The notes beneath the pieces were generated by a model that was not told the DNA's origin, made no database searches, and saw nothing but the letters and a program-made list of their open reading frames with translations. From Paenibacillus sp. ACRRY (GTDB taxonomy: Bacteria > Bacillota > Bacilli > Paenibacillales > Paenibacillaceae): a stretch of DNA of 64,000 nucleotides. How positions within the stretch are numbered: the stretch's first letter is position 1; every line of letters begins with the position of its first letter. This document shows, one piece after another, positions 53,170 through 62,802 of the stretch. The translations under genes were made by a program, and so were the position numbers. The DNA lies in assembly GCF_022346995.1 (NCBI RefSeq), contig NZ_JAKRNM010000003.1, forward strand, positions 372,001 through 436,000, in the 5' to 3' direction.

Positions 53170-54237
53170 ATGAATGAACAAGAGCGAGCCGGCAAGCGGC
53201 TGCTTCCCGAGGTGGCTACGGGGGAACGGAAGCTGGAGCATGTGCGCCTCTGTCTGGAAGAGAATGTGGCAGGAGAAGGGATCACGAGCGGAATGGAGCG
53301 GTACGTATTTCGTCATAATCCCCTGCCTGAACTGAATTTTGATGAGGTCAGTCTGAACACGATGTTTTTGGGAAAAAAGGTTCGTACACCGCTGCTCATC
53401 AGCTCGATGACGGGTGGAAGCCAAACGACAGGTGCCATTAACGAGCGGCTTGCCCGTGTGGCCAATGCCAGAGGCTGGGCGCTGGGCGTGGGTTCCATAC
53501 GGGCAGCAGTGGAACAACCTGAACTGGCGCCGACCTTCGATGTACGGCGCTGGGCCCCTGACATCCCGGTGATTGCCAACCTGGGTGCAGTACAGTTGAA
53601 TTACGGCTTCAACACGGCTGACTTTCAACGTGCCGTTGAGATCGCTGGTGCGGATGTGCTGGTACTGCACCTGAATGGTTTGCAGGAGATCTTCCAGCCG
53701 GAGGGCAATACGGACTTCAGCGGGTTGTTGAACCGGATTGAAGATCTGTGCCGTACGCTGGATGTACCCGTTGGAGTGAAGGAAGTAGGCTGGGGCATTG
53801 ATGGAATAACGGCACAGCGATTGTATGAAGCAGGTGCGGCATTTATCGACGTGGCCGGAGCGGGAGGCACCAGCTGGGTGCAGGTGGAGAAATACCGGAA
53901 CAACAATCCGGTTCGCCGGGCTGCGGCCGAGGCCTTTGCTGATTGGGGCATTCCGACTGCCGAGTGTATCCGGGAAGTCAGAGCATTGAATCCCGAAGGG
54001 GTTGTGATTGGCAGCGGAGGACTTCATCATGGGGTGGATGCAGCCAAGGCACTCGCGCTGGGTGCAGACCTGGCAGGGTTCGGCCGCTCCCTGCTCGAAT
54101 CCGCAGTGGCTTCGGATGAAGCGTTGGATGGGCGGCTGGAGCAGGTGGAGTTCGAACTTCGTACGGTCATGTTCGGTATCGGAGCCGGGCGAATCGAAGA
54201 TTTGCAGCAGACAGAGCGATTGGTCGAGCGGCGTTAA
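53170..54237 (+). CDS. fni: Type 2 isopentenyl-diphosphate delta-isomerase
   Basis: A 355-residue FMN-dependent isomerase that balances IPP and DMAPP. It has RKLEHVRLCLEENV at the N-terminus, LISSMTGGSQTTGAIN (FMN site), LHLNGLQEIFQPEGNTDFSG (with the conserved QE.QPEG) and GAGGTSW near residue 235. It supplies precursors to the carotenoid pathway. A 229-bp gap separates it from the operon, and AAGGAGG precedes its ATG, so it may have its own promoter. Confidence 0.95.
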   Translation: MNEQERAGKRLLPEVATGERKLEHVRLCLEENVAGEGITSGMERYVFRHNPLPELNFDEVSLNTMFLGKKVRTPLLISSMTGGSQTTGAINERLARVANARGWALGVGSIRAAVEQPELAPTFDVRRWAPDIPVIANLGAVQLNYGFNTADFQRAVEIAGADVLVLHLNGLQEIFQPEGNTDFSGLLNRIEDLCRTLDVPVGVKEVGWGIDGITAQRLYEAGAAFIDVAGAGGTSWVQVEKYRNNNPVRRAAAEAFADWGIPTAECIREVRALNPEGVVIGSGGLHHGVDAAKALALGADLAGFGRSLLESAVASDEALDGRLEQVEFELRTVMFGIGAGRIEDLQQTERLVERR

Positions 54238-54244
54238 TACGGAA

Positions 54245-54295
54245 GAGGGGCATCCCGTCATGTTCATGCTGATGACATCGGGAAGCCCCTTTTTT
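54245..54295 (+). terminator. Terminator after fni
   Basis: AGGGGC-ATCCCG-TCAT pairs with ATGA, CGGGA, GCCCCT (small bulges), followed by six T residues. Confidence 0.8.
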
Positions 54296-54316
54296 GATGT
54301 TGAAAAGACAGAAGGA

Positions 54317-54751
54317 TTACAAACACTCTTGTTTAACCGTGATATTGTCATTGGTTACGGTGACGTAGGAATTGCCGGATAGATACTCCGTATAACCACA
54401 GACGATTTTGGTATGAATTTCCCCTCGGCTATCTGTAAATTGCAGGTTAACGGATGATTCCCCGGAAGGGCTAAGCCTAGGAGCGAACTTCACTTTTTTA
54501 CCACTTACGATATCCTTCTTCAGTTTGTACACGGAGCCATCTCTTTCGCTGTTAACCGAGCCTTCACCTTGAACCAGGCTTGCTTTAACATTTGTGAGAT
54601 CGAAGTCAGATTGATTGTGAATGGTGATCCTGAGCGATCTGAATTGGTCTATGGTTGGGTAAGCCATACCGATGATGATTCCAATAAAAATAACTACACC
54701 CGCCAAGAGAAAGATGATTTTCCTTGAAGGTCGTTTGCGACGTCTGTTCAT
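54317..54751 (-). CDS. Membrane-anchored protein of unknown function
   Basis: 144 residues. A basic N-terminus (MNRRRKRPSRK) is followed by one transmembrane helix (IIFLLAGVVIFIGIIIGMAY), then an extracytoplasmic beta-rich domain of about 100 residues with SLRITIHNQSDFDLTNVKAS, the look of a small Ig-like fold. ATG 54749-54751 is ten bases after GAGGAG. I recognise no specific family. Confidence 0.7.
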   Translation of the reverse strand: MNRRRKRPSRKIIFLLAGVVIFIGIIIGMAYPTIDQFRSLRITIHNQSDFDLTNVKASLVQGEGSVNSERDGSVYKLKKDIVSGKKVKFAPRLSPSGESSVNLQFTDSRGEIHTKIVCGYTEYLSGNSYVTVTNDNITVKQECL

Positions 54752-54909
54752 CTTATATGTGCTCCTCTCGTTATGGTTAATAAACAATGGAAGTCTGATA
54801 AAAGTTATGCAGATTTTTTTTTACTTCATGTATGATGAACAATAAAACGTTTCAATAAGATAAACCGTTAGAAGATTGAAAACGGAATTGGAACCCGGGA
54901 GGGAATACT

Positions 54910-55380
54910 TTGGAGCTTGTATCCATGAATGATCAGGAGTTTGCGAATTTCCGAAAGCGTTCAATTACGGATTTTGCAGTTGAGAAAGTAGAAGCAGGGG
55001 CATGGGCGGAGGAAGAAGCGCAGGAGCTCGCTGAGGCATCCTATGAGCGCTATTTGCCTGAAGGACTGAATACACCTGGGGCCTACATCTATAACCTGGT
55101 GCATCCGGTAGACGGTAATGTGGGGTACATCTGGTTTAACATTACGGACAATCGCCGGGGTAAGGAAGCCTTCTTGCTCGATATTGTTGTCGAAGAAGCA
55201 TATCGGGGCAAGGGGTATGGTACCGAAACGATGGAAGCACTTGAACAAGCGGCACGCCGTCTTCATGTGGATCGAATTGGTTTGCATGTGTTTGGACATA
55301 ATGTGCGGGCGAGCAGCTTATATCGCAAGATGGGGTACGAGATCACTGATCTGACGATGTACAAGGAACTTAAACGGTAG
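54910..55380 (+). CDS. GNAT-family N-acetyltransferase
   Basis: A 156-residue acetyltransferase. LLDIVVEEAYRGKGYGTETM has the acetyl-CoA loop (R-G-K-G-Y-G), and IGLHVFGHNVRASSLYRKMG the C-terminal Asn-Tyr-GY pattern. TTG start at 54910 behind GGGAGGGAAT; an in-frame ATG five codons later is possible. Monocistronic, substrate unknown. Confidence 0.85.
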   Translation: MELVSMNDQEFANFRKRSITDFAVEKVEAGAWAEEEAQELAEASYERYLPEGLNTPGAYIYNLVHPVDGNVGYIWFNITDNRRGKEAFLLDIVVEEAYRGKGYGTETMEALEQAARRLHVDRIGLHVFGHNVRASSLYRKMGYEITDLTMYKELKR

Positions 55381-55487
55381 TCAGGCAGAAACGAAACCCG
55401 AAGTTCCTTGATGCCTCCGGGTTTGTCATATATAATGTATAGGATTATCCATACCGAACAAGTAATGAATGAGGAGTTGTCATATAC

Positions 55488-56588
55488 ATGGCTTTGAAAG
55501 CTGGAATCGTGGGCCTGCCTAACGTTGGTAAATCCACTCTGTTTAACGCAATTACACAAGCAGGTGCCGAGTCGGCAAACTATCCGTTCTGTACGATTGA
55601 CCCGAACGTGGGGATCGTTGAAGTACCGGACGAGCGTTTGGACAAATTGACAGAACTCGTTGTACCGAAGAAGACGGTGCCAACAGCGTTTGAATTCGTA
55701 GATATCGCAGGTCTTGTGCGCGGCGCAAGTAAAGGCGAAGGTTTGGGTAACAAGTTTCTTGCCCACATTCGTGAAGTCGATGCGATTGTTCATGTGGTAC
55801 GCTGCTTTGTTGATGAGAATATCACACACGTAGATGGCAAAATTGATCCGGTAAGCGACATCCAGACGATTAATCTGGAGCTGATCCTGGCTGATATCGA
55901 GAGTGTTGAGAAAAAAATCGATCGCTCCAAGAAAAACATGAAGGGCGGCAACAAGCAGGCTGCTCAAGAAGTGGAAGTACTGGAGAAAGTGAAGGCTGTT
56001 CTGTACGAAGATAAGCCAGCACGCAGCATGGAATTGACAGACGAAGAGCGTCTGATCGTACGCGATCTGCACCTGCTTACCCTGAAGCCGGTTTTGTACG
56101 CAGCAAACGTAGCCGAGGATGAGATCGGTGATGTGGCGAACAATGCCTATGTGCAAAAAGTAAGAGAATTTGCGGCTGCTGAAAATGCAGAAGTGGTGCC
56201 GATCAGTGCAAAAGTCGAAGAAGAAATCTCCGAGCTGGAAGGCGAAGATAAACAAATGTTCCTGGAAGAGCTCGGTATCGAGGATTCCGGCCTGAACCTG
56301 TTGATCAAAGCTGCTTACAAACTGCTGGGTCTGTACACATACTTCACAGCAGGTGTACAGGAAGTTCGTGCGTGGACGATCCGCAAAGGTACGAAAGCAC
56401 CGGGCGCAGCGGGTGTCATTCATACGGACTTCGAGCGCGGATTCATTCGTGCTGAAGTGGTTTCCTACGAAGACCTGGTTGCAGCTGGTTCCATGAACGG
56501 TGCCAAAGAGCGCGGACAGCTTCGTCTCGAAGGTAAAGAATATGTTGTCAATGACGGAGATGTTATGCACTTCCGTTTCAACGTATAA
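55488..56588 (+). CDS. ychF: Redox-regulated ATPase YchF (Obg-like, OLA1 family)
   Basis: A 366-residue P-loop ATPase with GLPNVGKST (G1), VDIAGLVRGASKGEGLGNKF (G3) and the N-V-A-E form of G4 (YAANVAEDE), which explains ATP rather than GTP preference. The C-terminal TGS domain ends near GDVMHFRFNV. It associates with ribosomes and stress responses. The ribosome site GAGGAG precedes the ATG. Confidence 0.97.
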   Translation: MALKAGIVGLPNVGKSTLFNAITQAGAESANYPFCTIDPNVGIVEVPDERLDKLTELVVPKKTVPTAFEFVDIAGLVRGASKGEGLGNKFLAHIREVDAIVHVVRCFVDENITHVDGKIDPVSDIQTINLELILADIESVEKKIDRSKKNMKGGNKQAAQEVEVLEKVKAVLYEDKPARSMELTDEERLIVRDLHLLTLKPVLYAANVAEDEIGDVANNAYVQKVREFAAAENAEVVPISAKVEEEISELEGEDKQMFLEELGIEDSGLNLLIKAAYKLLGLYTYFTAGVQEVRAWTIRKGTKAPGAAGVIHTDFERGFIRAEVVSYEDLVAAGSMNGAKERGQLRLEGKEYVVNDGDVMHFRFNV

Positions 56589-56630
56589 TCGTTATAACCA
56601 ATCCAAGCAGTACATGATAGACATTAACAG

Positions 56631-56664
56631 CCCTGCTGTCTTCTATGAAGATGGCAGGGTTTTT
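56631..56664 (+). terminator. Terminator of ychF
   Basis: A 12-bp stem CCCTGCTGTCTT / AAGATGGCAGGG (two G-T pairs), loop CTATG, followed by five T residues. Confidence 0.88.
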
Positions 56665-56814
56665 AATTGGGATGAAGGGTGGAACGGCAGATTAGAGGGA
56701 GTAGGGTACATAGGAGGGAATGATCCGTGAGGGCAATCCGCTTGTTTTGCTTATACTGGATTGTTTGCGCAGTGTGGATATAATAGAGGAAAAGGGCATG
56801 GGGGAGGACGGACA

Positions 56815-57420
56815 ATGGAGGATGCAGTAACTCGTATTCAATATGATGAAGCATATGTGAAAGCGATGCATTTACCGAGAGAGATTACCGATTTGCTTCT
56901 TATTGAGGGAATACCCCAGTTTGGTTATAAGGGCAACGATCTGCTGGGTGTCCATTTTCGGTCCATGCCGGAACGAGGCTTGGTTCAGGTACAACATGAT
57001 GACGGCTTCATAATGCTTCTGCCGATCGGATATGAGTGGGAGGAAACATCCGCCTTGCTCGGTGTGGAGACAGGGACGGGCGCAGTTTACTCGGTAGACG
57101 CATCGTCAGGGGAACACGGATTGATTAACACCAGTCTGGTTCGGTTTCTTGAATTTCTCGAGCGTTATGCTCAATTCATTGAGAACTTTTCGGAATTGCA
57201 TGAGCCCAGTGTTATGACACTGGAAGAAGCCCAAGCCAAACTGGCAGCTTTTCAAAGGGGAGAGCTTACACCAGGAAAGAAAAAGGTTCATGTATCTGGC
57301 CGAAAAGAGGCCATAAGCGAACTCCGGTCTTTCTTTGCCGAACAGGATCCGGGTAGTTTATCGAATGAAAAAGCTTGGTGGAGCCTGGTTCTTGAACAGC
57401 TTGAAGATGGCTTGTTGTAG
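56815..57420 (+). CDS. SUKH-like (Smi1/Knr4 superfamily) protein
   Basis: 201 residues. LPREITDLLLIEGIPQFGYK, then MLLPIGYEW and a C-terminal AWWSLVLEQLEDGLL give the impression of the SUKH-4 branch, whose members serve as immunity proteins or cytoplasmic binding modules. No toxin is adjacent. ATG 56815 follows GGGGGAGG, a few bases upstream; an upstream in-frame start is not supported. The family call is moderate. Confidence 0.6.
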   Translation: MEDAVTRIQYDEAYVKAMHLPREITDLLLIEGIPQFGYKGNDLLGVHFRSMPERGLVQVQHDDGFIMLLPIGYEWEETSALLGVETGTGAVYSVDASSGEHGLINTSLVRFLEFLERYAQFIENFSELHEPSVMTLEEAQAKLAAFQRGELTPGKKKVHVSGRKEAISELRSFFAEQDPGSLSNEKAWWSLVLEQLEDGLL

Positions 57421-57812
57421 CTGATATCCATTGAAGAGTAATGTAATAATGCCATTGTCAGTTGTGCCATAATCTAAAGCAAGCCTGTAGGCAGATGGAA
57501 AAGCATCTGTTCAGGATGAGAAGAATATGCTATAATTAAGAGTCGTGTACCTAGGTTGACTCAGCTCGCTTTTTGTCAGACTTAAGCGGGGCTTCTCGTA
57601 ATGTACATGAGCTCTTTTATATAACTAAAAAGTAAAGGATTTGATGACGTTGTAGCGATGTTGCGTCGGTCATTAATGAATGTTACGGTCAGGGTTCGGT
57701 TGGACTGAGAACCTATGCGTTATGAAAATAGATGATATAGATAAATAAACATGGAACGCCTGCTCGGAGACGTGCAGCGTATAACCGAAAATAAATCGTG
57801 AGGTGACTATAT
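57421..57812. other. Intergenic region upstream of prfA
   Basis: About 390 bp with no gene seen. It contains an extended -10 promoter (listed separately) and a leader of about 270 nt with no recognised riboswitch. Confidence 0.5.
57528..57536 (+). promoter_or_regulatory. Extended -10 promoter upstream of prfA
   Basis: TGCTATAAT fits TGn-TATAAT. The -35 position (TGTTCA) is poor. It would give a long leader of about 270 nt before prfA. Confidence 0.5.
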
Positions 57813-58880
57813 ATGTTGGATAAATTACAGGCATTGGCCGACCGTTATGACAAGCTTAGCGAGCTGCTCTGTGACCCGGATGTGGCAAGCGATAACAAAA
57901 AGCTTCGTGAGTATTCCAAAGAGCAATCCGATCTGCAGCCGACGTATGAAGCATACAATGAGTACAAACAGGTAAGTCAGGATCTCGAAGCAGCCAAAGA
58001 AATGCAAGGCGAGAAGCTGGATGACGAGATGCGTGAAATGGTCAAAATGGAAATTGATGAACTGAGCGCTCGCCAGAAAGAACTGGACGAACTGATTCGT
58101 GTTCTCATGCTGCCGAAAGATCCGAATGACGACAAAAACGTCATCGTGGAAATTCGCGGAGCGGCTGGCGGAGATGAAGCGGCGTTGTTTGCAGCGGATC
58201 TATATCGCATGTACACACGTTATGCCGATAATCAAGGCTGGCGCGTGGAACTGATGGATGCCAATACGAATGATGTCGGCGGATTCAAGGAGGTTATCTT
58301 CCTTATCAACGGTCGCGGTGCATACAGCAAAATGAAGTACGAAAGTGGTGCACACCGTGTACAACGTATCCCGACAACCGAATCAGGTGGACGGATTCAT
58401 ACTTCCACTTCAACGGTAGCCGTTATGCCTGAAGCTGAAGATTTCGATATCGAAATTCATGATAAAGACATTCGCGTGGATACGTTCTGTTCCAGTGGTG
58501 CCGGTGGACAGTCGGTTAATACAACGAAATCCGCTGTACGGGTAACGCACGTTCCAACCGGAATCGTAGCAACGTGTCAGGATGGTAAATCGCAGAACTC
58601 GAACAAGGAAAAAGCACTGCAAGTATTGCGTACCCGGATCTTCGATATGATGCGCCAGGAAGAAGAAGCGAAAATTGCAGGGGAGCGGAAGAGCAAAGTA
58701 GGTACAGGTGACCGCAGTGAGCGGATTCGTACTTACAACTTCCCGCAAAGCCGTGTTACGGATCACCGCATTGGTCTGACCATGCACAAATTGGATCAGG
58801 TCATGAACGGAGAGATTGAAGATATCCTGTCTGCACTGACGATTGCGGAGCAGACCGAGATGATGGATAGAGGAGAATAA
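57813..58880 (+). CDS. prfA: Peptide chain release factor 1
   Basis: A 355-residue release factor for UAA/UAG. The catalytic GGQ is at residues 231-233 in [10 protein letters not shown]. The N-terminal helical domain and codon-recognition region are intact. The gene is directly upstream of prmC, which methylates this GGQ Gln233; only four bases separate them. Ribosome site GTGAGGTG. Confidence 0.98.
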   Translation: MLDKLQALADRYDKLSELLCDPDVASDNKKLREYSKEQSDLQPTYEAYNEYKQVSQDLEAAKEMQGEKLDDEMREMVKMEIDELSARQKELDELIRVLMLPKDPNDDKNVIVEIRGAAGGDEAALFAADLYRMYTRYADNQGWRVELMDANTNDVGGFKEVIFLINGRGAYSKMKYESGAHRVQRIPTTESGGRIHTSTSTVAVMPEAEDFDIEIHDKDIRVDTFCSSGAGGQSVNTTKSAVRVTHVPTGIVATCQDGKSQNSNKEKALQVLRTRIFDMMRQEEEAKIAGERKSKVGTGDRSERIRTYNFPQSRVTDHRIGLTMHKLDQVMNGEIEDILSALTIAEQTEMMDRGE

Positions 58881-58884
58881 TGCT

Positions 58885-59790
58885 GTGACCCGCGCGCAGT
58901 TTGTAATGACGCCGGAACAGAGCTGTCGGGAAGCCTTCGTGGAGGCTTCCTCTTTTTTGGAAAAGAGCGGCGTGTACGAGCCGCAGAATAATGCCCGGCT
59001 GCTGCTGGAGCATGTACTTGGCGTCTATGGCGCCGCGTATTACATGATGCAGCCGGAACCCTTCCCCAGCGAGCTGCGCAGCCGCTGGGAGGACGCCGTC
59101 ACGCGCAAGGCTGCGGGTGAGCCGGCGCAGTATATCATCGGCAGCCAGGAGTTCTATGGGCTGCCGTTCGAGGTCACGCCGGCCGTGCTGATACCGCGGC
59201 CGGAGACCGAGCTGCTGGTCGAGGCTGTGCTGCGCGAAGCCGACCGTGTGTTTCCCGGCGGCGCTCCGCTTGCCGTCGATATTGGCACGGGCAGCGGTGC
59301 GATCGCGGTGACGATCGCCTCGCAGCGCCCGCGCTGGCAGGTCGGCGCCGGAGATATCTCGGCGGCGGCGCTGCAAGTGGCCGCACGGAACGCGGCCGCG
59401 AACGGGGTACAGATCGACTTCCGTGAAGGCGATCTGCTGGCCCCGTTCGCAGGGGTTCGGGTGGACATTCTGGTGTCCAACCCACCATATATCCCGGCGG
59501 CTGATATCGCCGGGTTGCAGCCCGAGGTGCGCGATCATGAGCCGCGCACGGCACTGGACGGCGGTCCGGACGGACTAGCACCGTACCGGGTTATGCTGGA
59601 GCAGCTGGCGCTGCTGCCTGCACCGCCGCAGGTCATTGGTTTTGAACTCGGTCAGGGACAGGCTCGCGACATCGCCGCATTGCTTGAATCAGCCGGACAC
59701 TGGCCGGAAATTATCATTGTCCCGGACCTTGCCGGGATTGAACGGCATGTCCTGGGTGTTCGTACTTCGGAACAGGTGACGAAAATGTAA
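58885..59790 (+). CDS. prmC: Release factor glutamine methyltransferase
   Basis: A 301-residue SAM enzyme that N5-methylates the GGQ Gln of RF1 and RF2. VDIGTGSGAIAVTIASQRP is the SAM motif and NPPY (residues 199-202, in VSNPPYIP) the catalytic motif. GTG start at 58885 behind GGAG, and GGG-rich ends. The coding sequence is visibly richer in G and C (long GC tracts in 59000-59560) than prfA and the following genes. Confidence 0.96.
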   Translation: MTRAQFVMTPEQSCREAFVEASSFLEKSGVYEPQNNARLLLEHVLGVYGAAYYMMQPEPFPSELRSRWEDAVTRKAAGEPAQYIIGSQEFYGLPFEVTPAVLIPRPETELLVEAVLREADRVFPGGAPLAVDIGTGSGAIAVTIASQRPRWQVGAGDISAAALQVAARNAAANGVQIDFREGDLLAPFAGVRVDILVSNPPYIPAADIAGLQPEVRDHEPRTALDGGPDGLAPYRVMLEQLALLPAPPQVIGFELGQGQARDIAALLESAGHWPEIIIVPDLAGIERHVLGVRTSEQVTKM

Positions 59791-59875
59791 GGTTCTGCGG
59801 GTTTTCTTTTTGCCGTGAAATCCTCTACAATGGGATATACCGAAGATTGCTGAATGCTTGGGGGAACATAACTAC

Positions 59876-61096
59876 ATGCTGCATAAATTCAAAAAGATAG
59901 ACTACTCGATTGTTTTTATATTGGTTATATTGATGGTTATCAGTATTTTGTCGATTTATAGTACGACCTTTGGCAGGCCAAAGCTGGAGGGACTCACGCA
60001 AAGTTCCATTATGTATTATATTTTGGGCTTCGTAGTCTTTTTTGGAATGTCGATGATTAATTACAAATTCATTATCAAAAACTATCTGTATATCTATGGC
60101 GTAGGTATGCTCTTGCTTATTTTTGTTATGTTCTTTGGTAAAGAGTATTATGGGGCGAAGGGCTGGTTATCCATATTCGGTGTGAGTTTGCAGCCTGCTG
60201 AATTGTTCAAGCTGTGCCTGATTGTGTTCTTATCCGCCTTATTGGCCCGAAAGAAGAACCGTCCGCTTTATTTTGGACGTGATGTCATTCCGGTCTCACT
60301 ATGTGTTTTGCCACCATTACTACTCGTCCTTCTTCAAAATGACTTGGGGAATGCTTTAAGTTATGTAATCATTCTCGTGGGCCTGTTATGGATTGGTAAT
60401 ATCAAATTCACTCATGCTCTTATTGGTTTTGTTATTGCAGTAGCTGCTTTTGTCGGCGGTATACAGGCTTATATTCATTATCATGATGAGATTGTTAAAT
60501 TTCTGAAGGACGTTGGGCGTTCACACTGGGCAGACCGTTTCGACCCATGGCTCGTACCAGATCAGACTTCCAGAGACGTGCTCTGGCAGACCTATAACGC
60601 GAAGCTGGCAATTGGTTCTGGGGGCATTAGTGGTAAAGGATACTTGGAAGGCACAACGATTCAGTCAAATCGGGTACCGCTGGCTTATGCCGACTCCATC
60701 TTTGTACAGATTGGGGAGGAGTTTGGCTTTGTAGGTGCTTCAGTGCTGCTGCTGCTGTACTTTATTCTCATCCACAGGCTGGTACTTATTGCGCTCGAAT
60801 GTAAAGATCGCGCAGGGCCTTACCTCATTGTCGGCATTATAGCGATGCTGCTTTACCAGATTTTTGTCAACATTGGTCCGTTTATTGGTCTAATGCCGCT
60901 CACAGGGATAACGCTGCCGTTTATCAGTTCGGGTGGTACCTCAATCATGATTAACATGATCAGTATGGGGATCGTGATGAGTATCAAGGTCCATACGGAA
61001 GAGAACGAGGATATTCTGGGCTCTGCAGAACAACCGGGGATTACGGATATCGTCCTCAAGTTGTTCAGAAGGAAACCGACTCAGCAGGAACAGTAA
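59876..61096 (+). CDS. FtsW/RodA/SpoVE-family protein 1
   Basis: A 406-residue polytopic SEDS protein (about ten helices). QPAELFKLCLIVFLSALLA and LLQNDLGNALSYVIILVGLL are SEDS signatures, followed by GSGGISGKGYLEGT and LMPLTGITLPFISSGGTS. SEDS proteins polymerise glycan strands of peptidoglycan. ATG 59876 has GGGGG about ten bases upstream; a TTG at 59858 is upstream of it. Followed by a terminator and then a second paralogue. Confidence 0.9.
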   Translation: MLHKFKKIDYSIVFILVILMVISILSIYSTTFGRPKLEGLTQSSIMYYILGFVVFFGMSMINYKFIIKNYLYIYGVGMLLLIFVMFFGKEYYGAKGWLSIFGVSLQPAELFKLCLIVFLSALLARKKNRPLYFGRDVIPVSLCVLPPLLLVLLQNDLGNALSYVIILVGLLWIGNIKFTHALIGFVIAVAAFVGGIQAYIHYHDEIVKFLKDVGRSHWADRFDPWLVPDQTSRDVLWQTYNAKLAIGSGGISGKGYLEGTTIQSNRVPLAYADSIFVQIGEEFGFVGASVLLLLYFILIHRLVLIALECKDRAGPYLIVGIIAMLLYQIFVNIGPFIGLMPLTGITLPFISSGGTSIMINMISMGIVMSIKVHTEENEDILGSAEQPGITDIVLKLFRRKPTQQEQ

Positions 61097-61140
61097 TTCC
61101 TCTTATCAGGTACAGGAAACAAAAACAAGTCAGTTATATA

Positions 61141-61191
61141 ACCCTGGAAGATCAATCCAAGCCATTTGGATCTGGTGCTTCCAGGGTTTTT
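61141..61191 (+). terminator. Terminator after FtsW/RodA gene 1
   Basis: ACCCTGGAAG / CTTCCAGGGT stem with an inner CCAA/TTGG pairing, followed by TTTTTC. Confidence 0.88.
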
Positions 61192-61343
61192 CTTATACTA
61201 GATTTTCTCTAATGATTATGTAAGTTGAAATCCGTCCTCCACAAAGTGATTAAAATTTCCAATTTATCTCTCTATTTTATACAATGGAAATAATAAGTCA
61301 ATTTGGAAAATGCGTATAGGTATCTGAGAGGACGATTGCAGTT

Positions 61344-62564
61344 ATGTTGAGAATGCTGAAAAAGATGGACGGTGTAATTCTTTTTGTATTGTTTTTGCTG
61401 ATGATCGCAAGTGTGTTTGCCATCTATAGTGGTACGCAGACGGATGCCACTTTGGCCAAGCATCATATCAAAACCTTGTTGTTTTATATCTTAGGATTTG
61501 TCGCAGTAGTGGGCATCGGATTAGTAAATTACAAACTGTATGTGAAATATGCTTTTTATCTGTATGCCTTAGGAATCGTTTTGCTTGTTCTCGTCAACTT
61601 TGTAGGCGGACCTATTAATAATGCCAATGGCTGGATCAAGCTTGGGGAGAATCTTTCGTTTCAACCTGCGGAGTTGTTCAAGATGATCCTGATTCTATTT
61701 CTCGCACATTTGCTTGTGAAGCGCCAGAGAAACACGCTCGGGTTCTGGAGAGATATCATTCCCATCGGATGTTGGGCGTTCGTTCCGTTTGCGCTCGTCA
61801 TTATTCAGAATGATTTGGGCAACGCACTGGGTTACGTCGTCATCTTGGCCGCGGTATTGTGGATCGGTAACATTAAGCTAAAACATGCAATCATTGGCCT
61901 TGTTATTGTAGCTGTAACTTTCTTTGGCTTCGTCAAAGCCTACACGACGTATCATGATGAAATTTTTACCTTTCTCGAAAAGGTAGGCCGTGAACACTGG
62001 GCAGAACGGATAGATCCCTGGCTCGTACCGGAGAAGGCCACATCCAAGGCGACATGGCACACCAAAAATGCCGGCTTGGCTATAGGCTCCGGAGGCATTA
62101 TCGGTAAAGGGTATTTGCAGGGAACTTCCGTCCAAAGTGGACGCGTGCCGTATACCTATTCCGATTCCATCTTTGTCGTTATCGCTGAGGAGTTTGGTTT
62201 TGTGGGGGCGTCTGTGCTGTTATTGTTGTATTTCATTCTTATTCACCGAATGGTCCTGATCGGTATGGAGTGCAAGGAACGGGCGGGACCGGTCATTATT
62301 GTAGGTATTATTGGAATGCTGTTATATCAAGTGTTTGAAAACATAGGTGCGTTCCTTGGACTAATGCCACTAACGGGGATTACCCTTCCGTTCATCAGTT
62401 ATGGCGGGACCTCATTGCTCATTAATATGGCTTGTATCGGACTGGTCATGAGTATTAAATTATATGGAGATGAAGAGGAAGACGACCTGCTACTTGGAGA
62501 ACATAAGGCTGGATTGCCGGAACGGTTATTGCATTTGCTGAGAAAGGAAAAGAGCGCGGTGTAA
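61344..62564 (+). CDS. FtsW/RodA/SpoVE-family protein 2
   Basis: A 406-residue paralogue of the upstream gene, aligning almost end to end: QPAELFKMILILFLAHLLVK, IIQNDLGNALGYVVILAAVL, GSGGIIGKGYLQGTSVQSGR, LMPLTGITLPFISYGGTSLL. The C-terminal acidic and basic tail (GDEEEDDLLLGEH) is longer. RodA (cylindrical wall synthesis) is one possible role; not decidable by eye. Ribosome site GAGAGGACG. Confidence 0.9.
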   Translation: MLRMLKKMDGVILFVLFLLMIASVFAIYSGTQTDATLAKHHIKTLLFYILGFVAVVGIGLVNYKLYVKYAFYLYALGIVLLVLVNFVGGPINNANGWIKLGENLSFQPAELFKMILILFLAHLLVKRQRNTLGFWRDIIPIGCWAFVPFALVIIQNDLGNALGYVVILAAVLWIGNIKLKHAIIGLVIVAVTFFGFVKAYTTYHDEIFTFLEKVGREHWAERIDPWLVPEKATSKATWHTKNAGLAIGSGGIIGKGYLQGTSVQSGRVPYTYSDSIFVVIAEEFGFVGASVLLLLYFILIHRMVLIGMECKERAGPVIIVGIIGMLLYQVFENIGAFLGLMPLTGITLPFISYGGTSLLINMACIGLVMSIKLYGDEEEDDLLLGEHKAGLPERLLHLLRKEKSAV

Positions 62565-62617
62565 TCAATAAATAGGTACATGCATTAACAGTAAGGTTCG
62601 ATTGGTTTCTTAAACAT

Positions 62618-62656
62618 GGCTGATGCACACCTGTAACAGGTGTGGTCGGCCTTTTC
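62618..62656 (+). terminator. Terminator after FtsW/RodA gene 2
   Basis: GGC-GA-CACACCTG pairs with CAGGTGTG-TC-GCC around a TAA loop (small mismatches), then TTTTCTT. Confidence 0.82.
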
Positions 62657-62802
62657 TTAATCCCGCTCAACACGTTTAAATGAGAGAATAAATTTGCTAG
62701 ATTTATGATTTTGCTAGGTTTACTTCTGTCTCTTCCGGGCATACTGATAGACATGAGAGAGTTGCAGGGAACATGATCACGGGAGCCGAGGGGGAGAACG
62801 GG

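Noticed and set aside
54840..54857. ATAAAACGTTTCAATAA, similar to the LacI operator half
   Set aside because: Only one half of the palindrome is kept; far from the LacI locus and in front of an unrelated acetyltransferase gene.
55263..56570. A 435-codon open frame antisense to ychF
   Set aside because: It lies entirely inside the strongly conserved ychF coding sequence, is Cys- and Phe-rich, has no ribosome site and matches no family; a mirror-frame effect of codon bias.
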